Below are positions 1 to 6,275 of a stretch of 15,407 nucleotides of DNA, piece by piece. Under the pieces are notes generated by a model, which ran no database searches, was not told the origin of the DNA, and worked only from the letters and a program-made list of their open reading frames with translations. Position 1 is the stretch's first letter. Each line of letters starts with the position of its first letter. The stretch is taken from assembly GCA_008086245.1 (NCBI GenBank), contig VSIX01000134.1, positions 1 through 15,407 of the forward strand. The letters are read 5' to 3'. The stretch is from Candidatus Mcinerneyibacterium aminivorans. GTDB lineage: Bacteria; Macinerneyibacteriota; Macinerneyibacteria; Macinerneyibacteriales; Macinerneyibacteriaceae. The position numbers and the translations under genes are program-made.

Positions 1-323
1 AAAATCCCCGTTCCAAAAACTTCCCCAAATACCGCGAACAGCTTTTTTTCTGTTTTACGGTAAATGACTCCTGCCAGAAAGGCTCCAAAGATACTTCCAG
101 GGAAGGCTAAAACTGTTCCAACTCCCATAAAATTTCTTAATACTGAAATTGCTATTGCATTACCCACAGCATACAGGGGTCCAAGAATAACAGCTGACAT
201 AACATTGACCAGATGCTGAACAGGAAAGCATCTGGATACTCCAGCAGGTATTGATATTAAATGGGAAGTTGCAGTTCCAAAAGCAATTAATAAAGCCGAA
301 ATAGTTAACTTTCTGGTTTTCAA
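1..323 (-). CDS. thiW: ThiW, S component of an energy-coupling-factor thiamine-precursor transporter (partial, C-terminus beyond window)
   Basis: Translated by hand from the minus strand. It opens with TTG at 323-321 behind AAGGGGG (328-334). The 107 visible codons read as a hydrophobic membrane protein. Segment FPVQHLVNVMSAVILGP (residues 33-49), then RNFMGVGT, FPGSIFGAFLAG and GEVFGTGI (100-107), match the order and spacing of the ThiW family (known length about 160-170 aa), so roughly the last third is missing. ThiW is the substrate-binding membrane subunit of an ECF transporter, thought to import the thiazole precursor of thiamine; it works with shared EcfA/EcfT subunits not seen here. 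A TTGACA-containing promoter lies about 60 nt upstream and leaves a short leader. No TPP riboswitch consensus is seen, although thiW is riboswitch-controlled in many bacteria. The identification is confident; the TTG start is supported by the SD and by the family N-terminus. Confidence 0.82.
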   Translation of the reverse strand, partial: MKTRKLTISALLIAFGTATSHLISIPAGVSRCFPVQHLVNVMSAVILGPLYAVGNAIAISVLRNFMGVGTVLAFPGSIFGAFLAGVIYRKTEKKLFAVFGEVFGTGI

Positions 324-383
324 AATACCCCCTTAATTATGTATTTTCAATTATATAACATCCTAATACCCCGTATCAGCTTT

Positions 384-411
384 AATTTAACCAAATAAAA
401 ATAAATGTCAA
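384..411 (-). promoter_or_regulatory. Predicted sigma70 promoter of thiW
   Basis: On the minus strand a perfect -35 TTGACA (411-406) is followed after 16 nt by TAAATT (389-384, four of six consensus bases). Transcription would start near 377, giving a leader of about 50 nt, too short for a TPP riboswitch. The -10 is weak, so this is a prediction only. Confidence 0.4.
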
Positions 412-412
412 T

Positions 413-501
413 AAAAATCACCAGCGTGATTTTTCGTTACTCGTTAATTAAAAAATCTCTTAAGAGATTTTCGTTATTCATTATTCGAGGTTCGTTATTC
501 G
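413..501. repeat. Palindromic intergenic repeat with iterated TCGTTA motifs
   Basis: A perfect 9-bp stem AAAAATCAC/GTGATTTTT (413-421 with 426-434, loop CAGC) is followed by several copies of TCGTTA or TCGTTATTC (from 434, 441, 471 and 491). Embedded at 452-471 is a perfect 20-bp palindrome, AAAATCTCTT joined to its own complement. No protein is encoded. It resembles the dispersed intergenic repeats of many AT-rich genomes. Only one copy is in the window, so the family assignment is inference. Confidence 0.55.
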
Positions 502-750
502 ATATAAATTAAAAGATATCTCTCAGAAAAAATAATTAAATTTATTAGACCTGATTATCATGATTTTTAAATGTTAACATAACATAATCTATATGTGTCC
601 AAGATATTGACTTAATACCACATAAAATATCCGGCGAGATTTGAAATTTTAATTGTTTAATCAATTTGTTGTCTTAATACTATTATATATTTTTGATAAC
701 TTTTTGATATAATTTTTAATTCTTAATTTGAGAAATCACAAAGTAATTTT

Positions 751-1779
751 TCAAAAAGCTTCCCTGAAATTAACATAAACCCTGGAATCTTCACCGTTAA
801 ATGCCATATCAAATCGAATAGTTATACCTTTTTCTTTATCGTAATTAAACCTTAAACCGGCACCATAACTATTTTTAAGTTCATCAAGTTTAAAAGTTTT
901 ATCATATACTTCTCCAAATCCGGTAAAAATTACACCGCTAAACCATTTAAAAACAGGAAATCTGTACTCCATCTGTACAGCAGCCTTATTTTTATCGATA
1001 TATCTGCCCTCCAGAAACCCCCTCATATTATAAGCATTTCCAAGAGAAACCATTTTCTGAAAAGGAATTTCTCCAAAATTATTATCAAATATGGCATGAA
1101 CTCCCAATGTATGTTCTTTGTAAATATTATAAAAATATCTATAATCAATATGATTTTTTAAAAATTTGTTATTATTTCTGGAAGAAAAATATTCCAACAA
1201 TTTGTAATTAAAATAATGTTCAGTTTTTGTATTAAGCTTTCTATCCCTCGTATCCAATGAAAAGGTTATTCCAAGCCCGAGAAGGGCCACTCCCCTATTA
1301 CCTGTTAAATTTGGATCTATTTTATAGACATTTATCTTATAATTTTCATAGCTACCAATGATACCGGCTGATTTATTTTTCTTTAGCTTTCTGCTAAATT
1401 CAAGCGTAATACTGTAATTTTTCCTTGTAAAAATTTCTTCATCCTCGAGTCTGGTATTATTACCCACACCATAATATTTGGAAACCCAGTTTTGATAATT
1501 TATTTGACCCAAAACGGAATAATTCTTAAATTCATTATCAATTTTCAGAAACACATTTGTTTGTTCATTTTCAGTATACATAGCTCCTGCACTCATCAAA
1601 AATTGTCCATCAGTTTTATCCTGTAGATACAACCCTGCTCCCCCAAATATAAAACCAGTTTCAGGAGTAGAACCAAAAATCGGTAGGGGAAGAAAACGAC
1701 TATCTCCATCTTTAGCATAAATAATATTTATTCCCAGTAATATAATCAGCAAAAGCAGGACTATTTTTATCTTTTTCAT
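751..1779 (-). CDS. Omp85-superfamily outer-membrane beta-barrel protein (BamA/TamA-like, no POTRA domains)
   Basis: The 342-aa product begins at ATG 1779-1777, chosen because AAAAGGAGA sits just upstream; the ORF extends 14 codons further without an SD. Residues 1-22 form a signal peptide ending near IIYA. The mature protein starts with the strand-turn motif PETGFIFGG. It later has LGITFSLDTRD, then LGNAYNMRGFLEGRY followed by QMEYRFPVF, the hallmark C-terminal barrel motifs of the Bac_surface_Ag (Omp85) family. It ends in FREAF, with the terminal Phe of a BAM-recognised beta-signal. True BamA/TamA have periplasmic POTRA domains and exceed 550 aa. This protein is barrel only, like the short family members often found as single genes, so its cargo or role cannot be inferred. 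The zinc-ribbon gene ends 68 nt upstream and could be co-transcribed. Confidence 0.85.
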   Translation of the reverse strand: MKKIKIVLLLLIILLGINIIYAKDGDSRFLPLPIFGSTPETGFIFGGAGLYLQDKTDGQFLMSAGAMYTENEQTNVFLKIDNEFKNYSVLGQINYQNWVSKYYGVGNNTRLEDEEIFTRKNYSITLEFSRKLKKNKSAGIIGSYENYKINVYKIDPNLTGNRGVALLGLGITFSLDTRDRKLNTKTEHYFNYKLLEYFSSRNNNKFLKNHIDYRYFYNIYKEHTLGVHAIFDNNFGEIPFQKMVSLGNAYNMRGFLEGRYIDKNKAAVQMEYRFPVFKWFSGVIFTGFGEVYDKTFKLDELKNSYGAGLRFNYDKEKGITIRFDMAFNGEDSRVYVNFREAF

Positions 1780-1847
1780 AACTCTCCTTTTAGTATATAT
1801 AAACAAACGCAATTGGAACAATATCTATCCTAATAGCCTGTAATTAT

Positions 1848-2081
1848 CTATTTTTTCTTTTTATGTCCGGAATAAGTAAAGGCAATATCCCTCATTTTAA
1901 TATATTTTTCTTTTTTATATCCTATAATATTACCACAATAATCACAAATTAATTTGTTTTTATCGGATTTGCTGTAATCTTTATGGATTCTGTCATAATA
2001 TACCCTAATTGTTTTTCCCCTGCCAACTTTATGATATTTGATTATTTTATTTTTGCATTTAGCACATTTAATGGTAATCAT
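1848..2081 (-). CDS. Small zinc-ribbon protein of unknown function
   Basis: A 77-aa basic protein with two CxxC knuckles, C6-AK-C9 and C46-DY-C49, predicted to bind one zinc ion. Between them lie a Lys/Arg-rich segment and RVYYDRIHKDYS. The tail YIKMRDIAFTYSG resembles a conserved ending I recall from small uncharacterised archaeal and bacterial zinc-ribbon proteins. I know of no defined function; nucleic-acid binding would fit the charge but is inference. No SD precedes the ATG. A perfect TATAAT ends 10 nt before it, implying a nearly leaderless transcript. It may be the first gene of a unit with the barrel gene. Confidence 0.7.
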   Translation of the reverse strand: MITIKCAKCKNKIIKYHKVGRGKTIRVYYDRIHKDYSKSDKNKLICDYCGNIIGYKKEKYIKMRDIAFTYSGHKKKK

Positions 2082-2091
2082 AGCTGCATTT

Positions 2092-2119
2092 ATTATAAAA
2101 GAGAAACTCCCCTATTCAA
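2092..2119 (-). promoter_or_regulatory. Promoter of the zinc-ribbon gene, implying a leaderless mRNA
   Basis: The minus strand reads TTGAAT (2119-2114), a 16-nt spacer, then a perfect TATAAT (2097-2092). The ATG begins at 2081, only 10 nt after the -10 box, so the transcript would have a 5' leader of about 1-5 nt. The absence of an SD is consistent. Confidence 0.5.
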
Positions 2120-2239
2120 CAATTAATCCTTTACAATATTATTCATTATTAAGCTTCAGGAATAATTATTTTTTATATTTTAATTTCAATTACTTTTGTA
2201 GTAATATTATTTCTAAAATATCTATCATGAGATGTAAAT

Positions 2240-2749
2240 TTAAATATTTTTCTTAACTAATCTTATTTTCTTTAAATTATATCCATCAATTGCTATCTTC
2301 TCATTACCGTCTGAAGCAAAACCAAATTTCTCATAAAACTTTATTGCACTATCATTCTGTTTTAAAACCCAAAGTAATAGGTGCCTATAACCTCTATTTT
2401 TAAGTTCTTCTATACCCCAATTTAACAGTATAGAACCGTAACCCTTATTCCAGTAATCAGGATCAAAATATATTCCCCATATTTCTCCCCAAAAATCATT
2501 TAAATCATCATCCCTGGATTCTTCAAGAGTTATAAATCCAATTATTTCACCTTTCAGCAAAAATACGGCTGTATCTCCATACTCATTTTCAACATAATCG
2601 TGAAATTTTACTGCTCTTTTCTCCGGAGTAAAATTTGATAAAATCTCATCAGGAACTATACCCTTATAGGCTTTTTGCCAGCTTCTTGAATGAATATAAC
2701 CAAGCCTGCCTGCATCTTCTTTATTTGTCCATCTAATTTTATAATCCAT
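2240..2749 (-). CDS. GNAT-family N-acetyltransferase
   Basis: A 169-aa single-domain GNAT protein, a family that transfers acetyl from acetyl-CoA to an amine; the substrate is unknown. The start region YKIRWTNKEDAGRL fits strand beta1/helix alpha1. Motif A is WGIYFDPDYWNKGYGSILL (residues 91-109), with NKGYGS as the pyrophosphate-binding loop. NDSAIKFYEKFGF (132-144) is motif B. Length is normal for the fold. I chose ATG at 2749. A TTG at 2755 that overlaps the upstream stop as TTGA is the alternative and adds two residues. Neither has a strong SD, so translation probably depends on coupling to the CGGC gene upstream, with which it forms an operon. Confidence 0.85.
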   Translation of the reverse strand: MDYKIRWTNKEDAGRLGYIHSRSWQKAYKGIVPDEILSNFTPEKRAVKFHDYVENEYGDTAVFLLKGEIIGFITLEESRDDDLNDFWGEIWGIYFDPDYWNKGYGSILLNWGIEELKNRGYRHLLLWVLKQNDSAIKFYEKFGFASDGNEKIAIDGYNLKKIRLVKKNI

Positions 2750-2751
2750 TT

Positions 2752-3198
2752 TCAATTATATTTCTTTCTAATATCTAAATTTGCTTTATTGCTCTCAATT
2801 ACCTCTTTCCAAAATTTAGTATTCCATGAGTTTAAGTTTTTATGAACATTCCAGTATTTTTGTGGTATCGGATGAGTTCCAACAACTACCGGAATATTAT
2901 ATCTTTCTTCTATAAATCTCTTAAAATACTCAGTTCTGGGACATGGAGGATAACCTACAATCATTCCAGTAGCCAGATGTATAATATCAACTCCATTTTT
3001 TTTCATTTCTTCAGGCGCATATTCAATATTTCCACCCGGACAGCCTCCACAGTTTGCAAATCCTGCAATCACAACCTCATCATTACTGTATCTACTAAAA
3101 ACCCCATCCCTTTGTTCAAGTGCTTTAAAACATTTACCTCCAGCACATGTTGAATATCGATTGCATATTATAATTCCAATTTTTTTATTAGTTTTCAT
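2752..3198 (-). CDS. CGGC domain-containing protein (putative metal-binding)
   Basis: A 148-aa protein beginning at ATG 3198-3196 with AAGGGGA just upstream; a GTG at 3213 lacks this support. It carries the family signature CGGCPGG (C50, C53) plus C12, C18, C23 and C86 in VGYPPCPR, and H74 and H109 in GTHPIP. This matches the CGGC domain (PF08821), whose conserved cysteines and histidines suggest metal binding; no enzymatic activity is established that I know of. It is the first gene of a two-gene operon: its TGA stop overlaps or abuts the GNAT start. The promoter at 3231-3259 is among the best in the window. Confidence 0.85.
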   Translation of the reverse strand: MKTNKKIGIIICNRYSTCAGGKCFKALEQRDGVFSRYSNDEVVIAGFANCGGCPGGNIEYAPEEMKKNGVDIIHLATGMIVGYPPCPRTEYFKRFIEERYNIPVVVGTHPIPQKYWNVHKNLNSWNTKFWKEVIESNKANLDIRKKYN

Positions 3199-3230
3199 AA
3201 TATCCCCTTTCACTATCTTAAACCAAACTC

Positions 3231-3259
3231 ATTATCTGTATTGTATGTTATCAAGTCAA
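3231..3259 (-). promoter_or_regulatory. Promoter of the CGGC-GNAT operon
   Basis: The minus strand has TTGACT (3259-3254, five of six), a 17-nt spacer, and GATAAT (3236-3231, five of six). Predicted start is near 3224, giving a leader of about 26 nt that contains the AAGGGGA SD. Confidence 0.55.
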
Positions 3260-3316
3260 ATTAATCAATCATTAATTATCTATTTCAATGAAGACTAAGC
3301 TAATTTTTTAATAATT

Positions 3317-3448
3317 TTAAAAGTCATTCGAAATCAAAATGGTTTTTATTAAAGAGTCAATATTCAATTTTTCAGCTTCCTCTTCAAGAAAGCTATCAAT
3401 GGACCCTGTTGAAAGAATTACAGGAATATCACTTTTTTCTTTATATTT
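3317..3448 (-). pseudogene. Remnant of a two-component receiver (REC) domain
   Basis: An open frame without a start, bounded by stops at 3451-3449 and 3319-3317, translates to KEKSDIPVILSTGS, then IDSFLEEEAEKLNIDSLIKTIL. This is the typical second half of a response-regulator or hybrid-kinase receiver: the beta4 strand IPVIL with STG (switch Thr position), helix alpha4 with EEEAEKLNI, and beta5 with a Lys where KP is usual (here KT). The N-terminal half with the acidic pocket and phospho-Asp is absent, and upstream sequence is riddled with stops. Probably the decayed tail of a signalling gene; the call rests on about 40 residues. Confidence 0.42.
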
Positions 3449-3635
3449 TTAGTATTTTTAAATTTATTTTAATTACTGCTGGCAAACCAATTATAAACTC
3501 TTCTTTTTTATTAACTCCCTTTCTACTTTGTCAGATGAAAACTTAATATTTTAGTAGTAAATGAAAACAACTTGATTAACAAAAAAGATAGCTTAAACGA
3601 CCAAAAAAATGATTATTTTTTACTTATCAGGTTTA

Positions 3636-3668
3636 AGGGATCTCATTAAATCTAATAATGAAATCCCT
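3636..3668 (-). terminator. Hairpin downstream of the 301-aa lipoprotein operon (probable terminator)
   Basis: On the minus strand AGGGATTTCATT (3668-3657) pairs with AATGAGATCCCT (3647-3636) over 12 bp with one G-T wobble and a 9-nt loop, 20 nt after the stop codon. There is no proper U-tract after it, so intrinsic termination is uncertain. Confidence 0.4.
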
Positions 3669-3688
3669 GTTTTAAAATTAAATGAATT

Positions 3689-4594
3689 CTATTTTCTCAA
3701 ATGCTTTACTAAATTTTCAAAGATAGCCTTTTGATTCATTTCTTTTTCTATCATAACTGCATTCAAGCTAGTTGGTGCTATTGGATATGTTCCAACCGTT
3801 ACATTAGTAAAAGAATAATTTCTTCCAAAGGTACATAAATATCCTATACCTGAACCGGTCATATTAGGAGTTCTTGTGGTGGTAGTTGATCCTGAAGCGA
3901 GATAAGGCCCATTTAGAGGAGTTATAGACCCTTTCAAATGCCCATCCTCTGTAAGCAAACTGCCCGGTATGGTATAGCTAGTATTACTGCCTTCAATTAT
4001 TTTTTCTACCAGCATGATATCCTGACTGTTTACTGATCCGCCATCATCCCATTCATTATAATATATATAGATAAAAATATTTTCCGGAGACGCTGATGAA
4101 TATTCCCAGGAAACTGTTAAATCTTCATTTTTATTTAAACTGGCGGTGGATGGATCGCTTCCATTAAATTGAACGTTTTCAAGAATAGACTCAACCTTGT
4201 TAACCTCTCCAGAAATTTTACCAATATTAGTGGTTACTTCTACGGGAACTGAAGTATTATCTGAAAAGGCAGTTTTTACATTATTCATTTGCGTTGAGGT
4301 CCAGTCATATTCTCCAAAACCAATCCCCCAAACCATTTCCCCAACTCTTCTGAACCCGGTAAACTCATAGCTAAAAACTTTATAGGACTGCCCTGTTAAT
4401 AATCTATTAAAATCCGGTATAACACCGCGAAAATCATTAAACTCATAAAGCTCGGTGGTTGAGTTATAATTCTGCATTATTCCTATATATGCAACCTGTC
4501 CATCATCCAGGGATGGACCGTTTGTGCTATCACTGCCGCATCCTATAAAAAATAATAGAAACAAAAACACAACTCCCATAAATATTTTTTTCAT
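3689..4594 (-). CDS. Lipoprotein of unknown function, family 1 copy A (301 aa)
   Basis: The N-terminus MKKIFMGVVFLFLLFFIGC is a lipoprotein signal peptide with lipobox FIGC; the lipidated Cys is residue 19, followed by GSD, so there is no +2 Asp inner-membrane retention signal in the Escherichia coli sense. The body is rich in beta-prone, Ser/Thr/Asn/Tyr-rich stretches, with LNKNEDLTVSWEYS followed by FIYIYYNEWDDGG suggesting an Ig/fibronectin-like beta-sandwich; that is inference. I recognise no catalytic motif. It follows the paralogous gene at 4629-5534 by 34 nt and has its own SD (GGGAGGAAG), so the two form an operon. The two proteins have equal length and align over their full extent at roughly half identical positions by eye. 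Confidence 0.8.
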   Translation of the reverse strand: MKKIFMGVVFLFLLFFIGCGSDSTNGPSLDDGQVAYIGIMQNYNSTTELYEFNDFRGVIPDFNRLLTGQSYKVFSYEFTGFRRVGEMVWGIGFGEYDWTSTQMNNVKTAFSDNTSVPVEVTTNIGKISGEVNKVESILENVQFNGSDPSTASLNKNEDLTVSWEYSSASPENIFIYIYYNEWDDGGSVNSQDIMLVEKIIEGSNTSYTIPGSLLTEDGHLKGSITPLNGPYLASGSTTTTRTPNMTGSGIGYLCTFGRNYSFTNVTVGTYPIAPTSLNAVMIEKEMNQKAIFENLVKHLRK

Positions 4595-4628
4595 ACTTCC
4601 TCCCTTTTATATCTTTTATACATTTATT

Positions 4629-5534
4629 CTATCTATAATTTAAATTATTTATTATCATCTCAATAAAACTATTTTTTGCATTAACCTCATCTAAATTATG
4701 GCTATCTACTAATGATGTTATAGGATAATTCCCAACGGTAATATCGTTGATATGGTAAGTATCACCCATAGTAAAGAAATAACCCGATCCATCACCTGTT
4801 AAGTTTGGAGTTCTTGACACAATTTCTTCTCCACTAAGAACAATGGATCCATTAATAGGAGTTATTCTAATAGTAACGTAGCCATCTTCATTTAGCAAAT
4901 CTCCGCTAACAGTATAACTCTCAGTTGACCCGTTTAAGATGGTTTCAACCAGAGTAATATTTTCATAATTAGCAGATCCATCATCATTCCACCAATCATA
5001 ATATATATAAAGATAAACATATTCTGGTGGACTAAATGAATAATCCCATGTAACTGTCATATCGCTGTTTTTATTAAGGGTTAAAGATGCAGGGGAAGAG
5101 CCATTAACCAATACATTTTCGGCCACAGAGGTTATCTTATCAACTTCTCCGGCTAATTTCCCTATATTTGTATTTATCTCTATCGAAATTGTTGAACTGT
5201 TCTTAAACGCGGAGTTCACATTGTTGTATTCTGTTGAAGTCCAGTCGGAACTGTCTATTGATAATCCCGAAACAAATTCATAATACTTTCTGAATTCATT
5301 AAACTCATAATTAAATATTTTATAATTATCCCCCTCAATCAGAGTATTCATATCGGGAATCATTCCCCAGAGGCCATCAATTTCATAGATCTCAGATGTA
5401 GTATTATAATCCTGCATTAAAAATATATAAGCAATCTGTTCATCATAAAGATTTGGACCGCTTGAATCATCACTTCCACATCCAATAAAAAATATTAAAA
5501 ATAAAACCATCAACCCAAGAAACATTTTTTTCAT
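4629..5534 (-). CDS. Lipoprotein of unknown function, family 1 copy B (301 aa)
   Basis: It starts at ATG 5534-5532 behind AGGAGGT. The frame is open 31 codons further upstream, but a promoter (5579-5606) lies inside that extension. The signal peptide ends in FFIGC with Cys19, and GSDDSSGP follows. Blocks shared with copy A include NTNIGK.[IL][AS]GEV (residues about 120-131), the LNKN..[DL]TV.W[DE]YS segment, a Tyr-rich IYYD stretch, RTPN[LM]TG.G.GY near the C-terminus and T[VI]G.YPI. These blocks define an apparently new lipoprotein family; the function is unknown, and a beta-sandwich surface or periplasmic-face protein is the likeliest form. First gene of the operon. Confidence 0.8.
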   Translation of the reverse strand: MKKMFLGLMVLFLIFFIGCGSDDSSGPNLYDEQIAYIFLMQDYNTTSEIYEIDGLWGMIPDMNTLIEGDNYKIFNYEFNEFRKYYEFVSGLSIDSSDWTSTEYNNVNSAFKNSSTISIEINTNIGKLAGEVDKITSVAENVLVNGSSPASLTLNKNSDMTVTWDYSFSPPEYVYLYIYYDWWNDDGSANYENITLVETILNGSTESYTVSGDLLNEDGYVTIRITPINGSIVLSGEEIVSRTPNLTGDGSGYFFTMGDTYHINDITVGNYPITSLVDSHNLDEVNAKNSFIEMIINNLNYR

Positions 5535-5578
5535 AAACACACACCTCCTATTTTTAAATAAAATTAACAGTATGAGTA

Positions 5579-5606
5579 AATATATATCTAAAATTAATTT
5601 CTTCAA
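5579..5606 (-). promoter_or_regulatory. Promoter of the family 1 lipoprotein operon
   Basis: The minus strand reads TTGAAG (5606-5601), a 16-nt spacer, then TATATT (5584-5579). The start site would be near 5572, giving a leader of about 38 nt with AGGAGGT near its end. This excludes the longer upstream start for copy B. Confidence 0.5.
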
Positions 5607-5907
5607 GTTTAATAAAAAATAATTCATATTTTCAAATCTTAATTATAATAATAGATTTATTTAATTTGATAAAAATAATAAAATATATATAAATATTAGA
5701 TTAATGAAATTGTTATAAATATACAGGGGTGTTTATTATATAAAGATTCATTTTTAAATATAAGATTTTGATTATATTTGTATAATCTCATTTTTTTAAG
5801 TTAAACTTACAACTTTTTTTGGATATTTTTAATTCCAGATAATTTCTAAATATTTTGATTATATAATTAAATGATTAAACTAAATTTTATAATACATTCT
5901 TTATCTA

Positions 5908-6015
5908 TCAAATGAAAAAATATATAGACAACCTTCTCATCGAACCCCCTCTCTTTTAATTACAAGCATATTAACCGCTTTTATTTTTATACTATCAGTT
6001 TATCTTTTATTTCAA
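5908..6015 (-). pseudogene. Orphan gene start: promoter, strong SD and ATG followed by only 10 codons
   Basis: On the minus strand TTGAAA (6015-6010), an 18-nt spacer and TATAAA (5991-5986) form a promoter. A strong SD, GAGAGGGGG, follows at 5953-5945, then ATG at 5940. The frame reads MRRLSIYFFI and stops at 5910-5908. No open frame continues in the next 300 nt. Most likely it is the surviving 5' end of a decayed gene; a leader peptide is less likely because the next gene has its own promoter about 300 nt away. Confidence 0.35.
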
Positions 6016-6082
6016 AAATTAAAATATTTAGTTTGATATTTTAAATATTTTCCATGATTATAATCTGGAGACAAATCTATTG

Positions 6083-6126
6083 TTATCCACGCTGTTTTTA
6101 TCCACCGGATAAGATATTTAATCCAC
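6083..6126 (+). other. Cluster of three DnaA-box-like motifs
   Basis: TTATCCAC occurs at 6083-6090 and 6098-6105, and the related TAATCCAC at 6119-6126, in the same orientation inside a very AT-rich stretch. The DnaA box consensus is TTATCCACA, so the first two match eight of nine positions. No dnaA, dnaN or gyrB is nearby, and ATCCACGGAT-type strings also occur in dispersed repeats, so origin function is not claimed. Confidence 0.3.
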
Positions 6127-6275
6127 GGATGCTGTAATTGTTTTGTCTTTTTCTATTTAAATTTATTTATTAAATTGTAAAATTTTTAAAAAATCTTAAC
6201 ATAACTGATGATAATGCTAACATATTACTAAATCCAAATAAAATAAGAAAAAAAGCCATAGAGGGAGGGTATATT

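Larger units (their letters stand above)
324..750. other. Gene-free stretch between thiW and the outer-membrane barrel gene
   Basis: It holds the thiW promoter (384-411), a short hairpin (413-434), a degenerate TCGTTA-type repeat with a palindrome (434-501), then about 250 nt of AT-rich sequence where I see no ORF, RNA gene or U-tract terminator. Confidence 0.6.
3214..3688. other. Gene-free stretch between the CGGC operon and the lipoprotein operon
   Basis: It contains the CGGC promoter (3231-3259), the receiver-domain remnant (3317-3448) and the hairpin after the lipoprotein operon (3636-3668). Between 3449 and 3635 I see only AT-rich sequence with frequent stops; part may be further debris of the receiver gene, but no motif survives. 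Confidence 0.5.
5535..6275. other. Long AT-rich gene-free stretch
   Basis: It holds the lipoprotein promoter (5579-5606), an orphan promoter/SD/start cassette (5908-6015) and a cluster of TTATCCAC-like motifs (6083-6126). Apart from these I see no ORF with a start and coding-like composition on either strand, and no RNA gene. Confidence 0.5.

Noticed and set aside
520-560. Bases TCTCAG and ACCTGATTATC looked like fragments of a TPP riboswitch
   Set aside because: They are on the wrong strand or in the wrong order for the minus-strand thiW gene and lack the conserved CTGAGA / GGATAATGCCAGCG pattern.
1780-1821. Longer start for the outer-membrane barrel gene
   Set aside because: The extension has no SD and would bury the signal peptide behind 14 extra residues; the ATG at 1779 has a good SD.
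2038-2256. Plus-strand 72-codon open frame
   Set aside because: It overlaps the zinc-ribbon gene start and the end of the GNAT gene, has no SD, and encodes a low-complexity AT-driven sequence.
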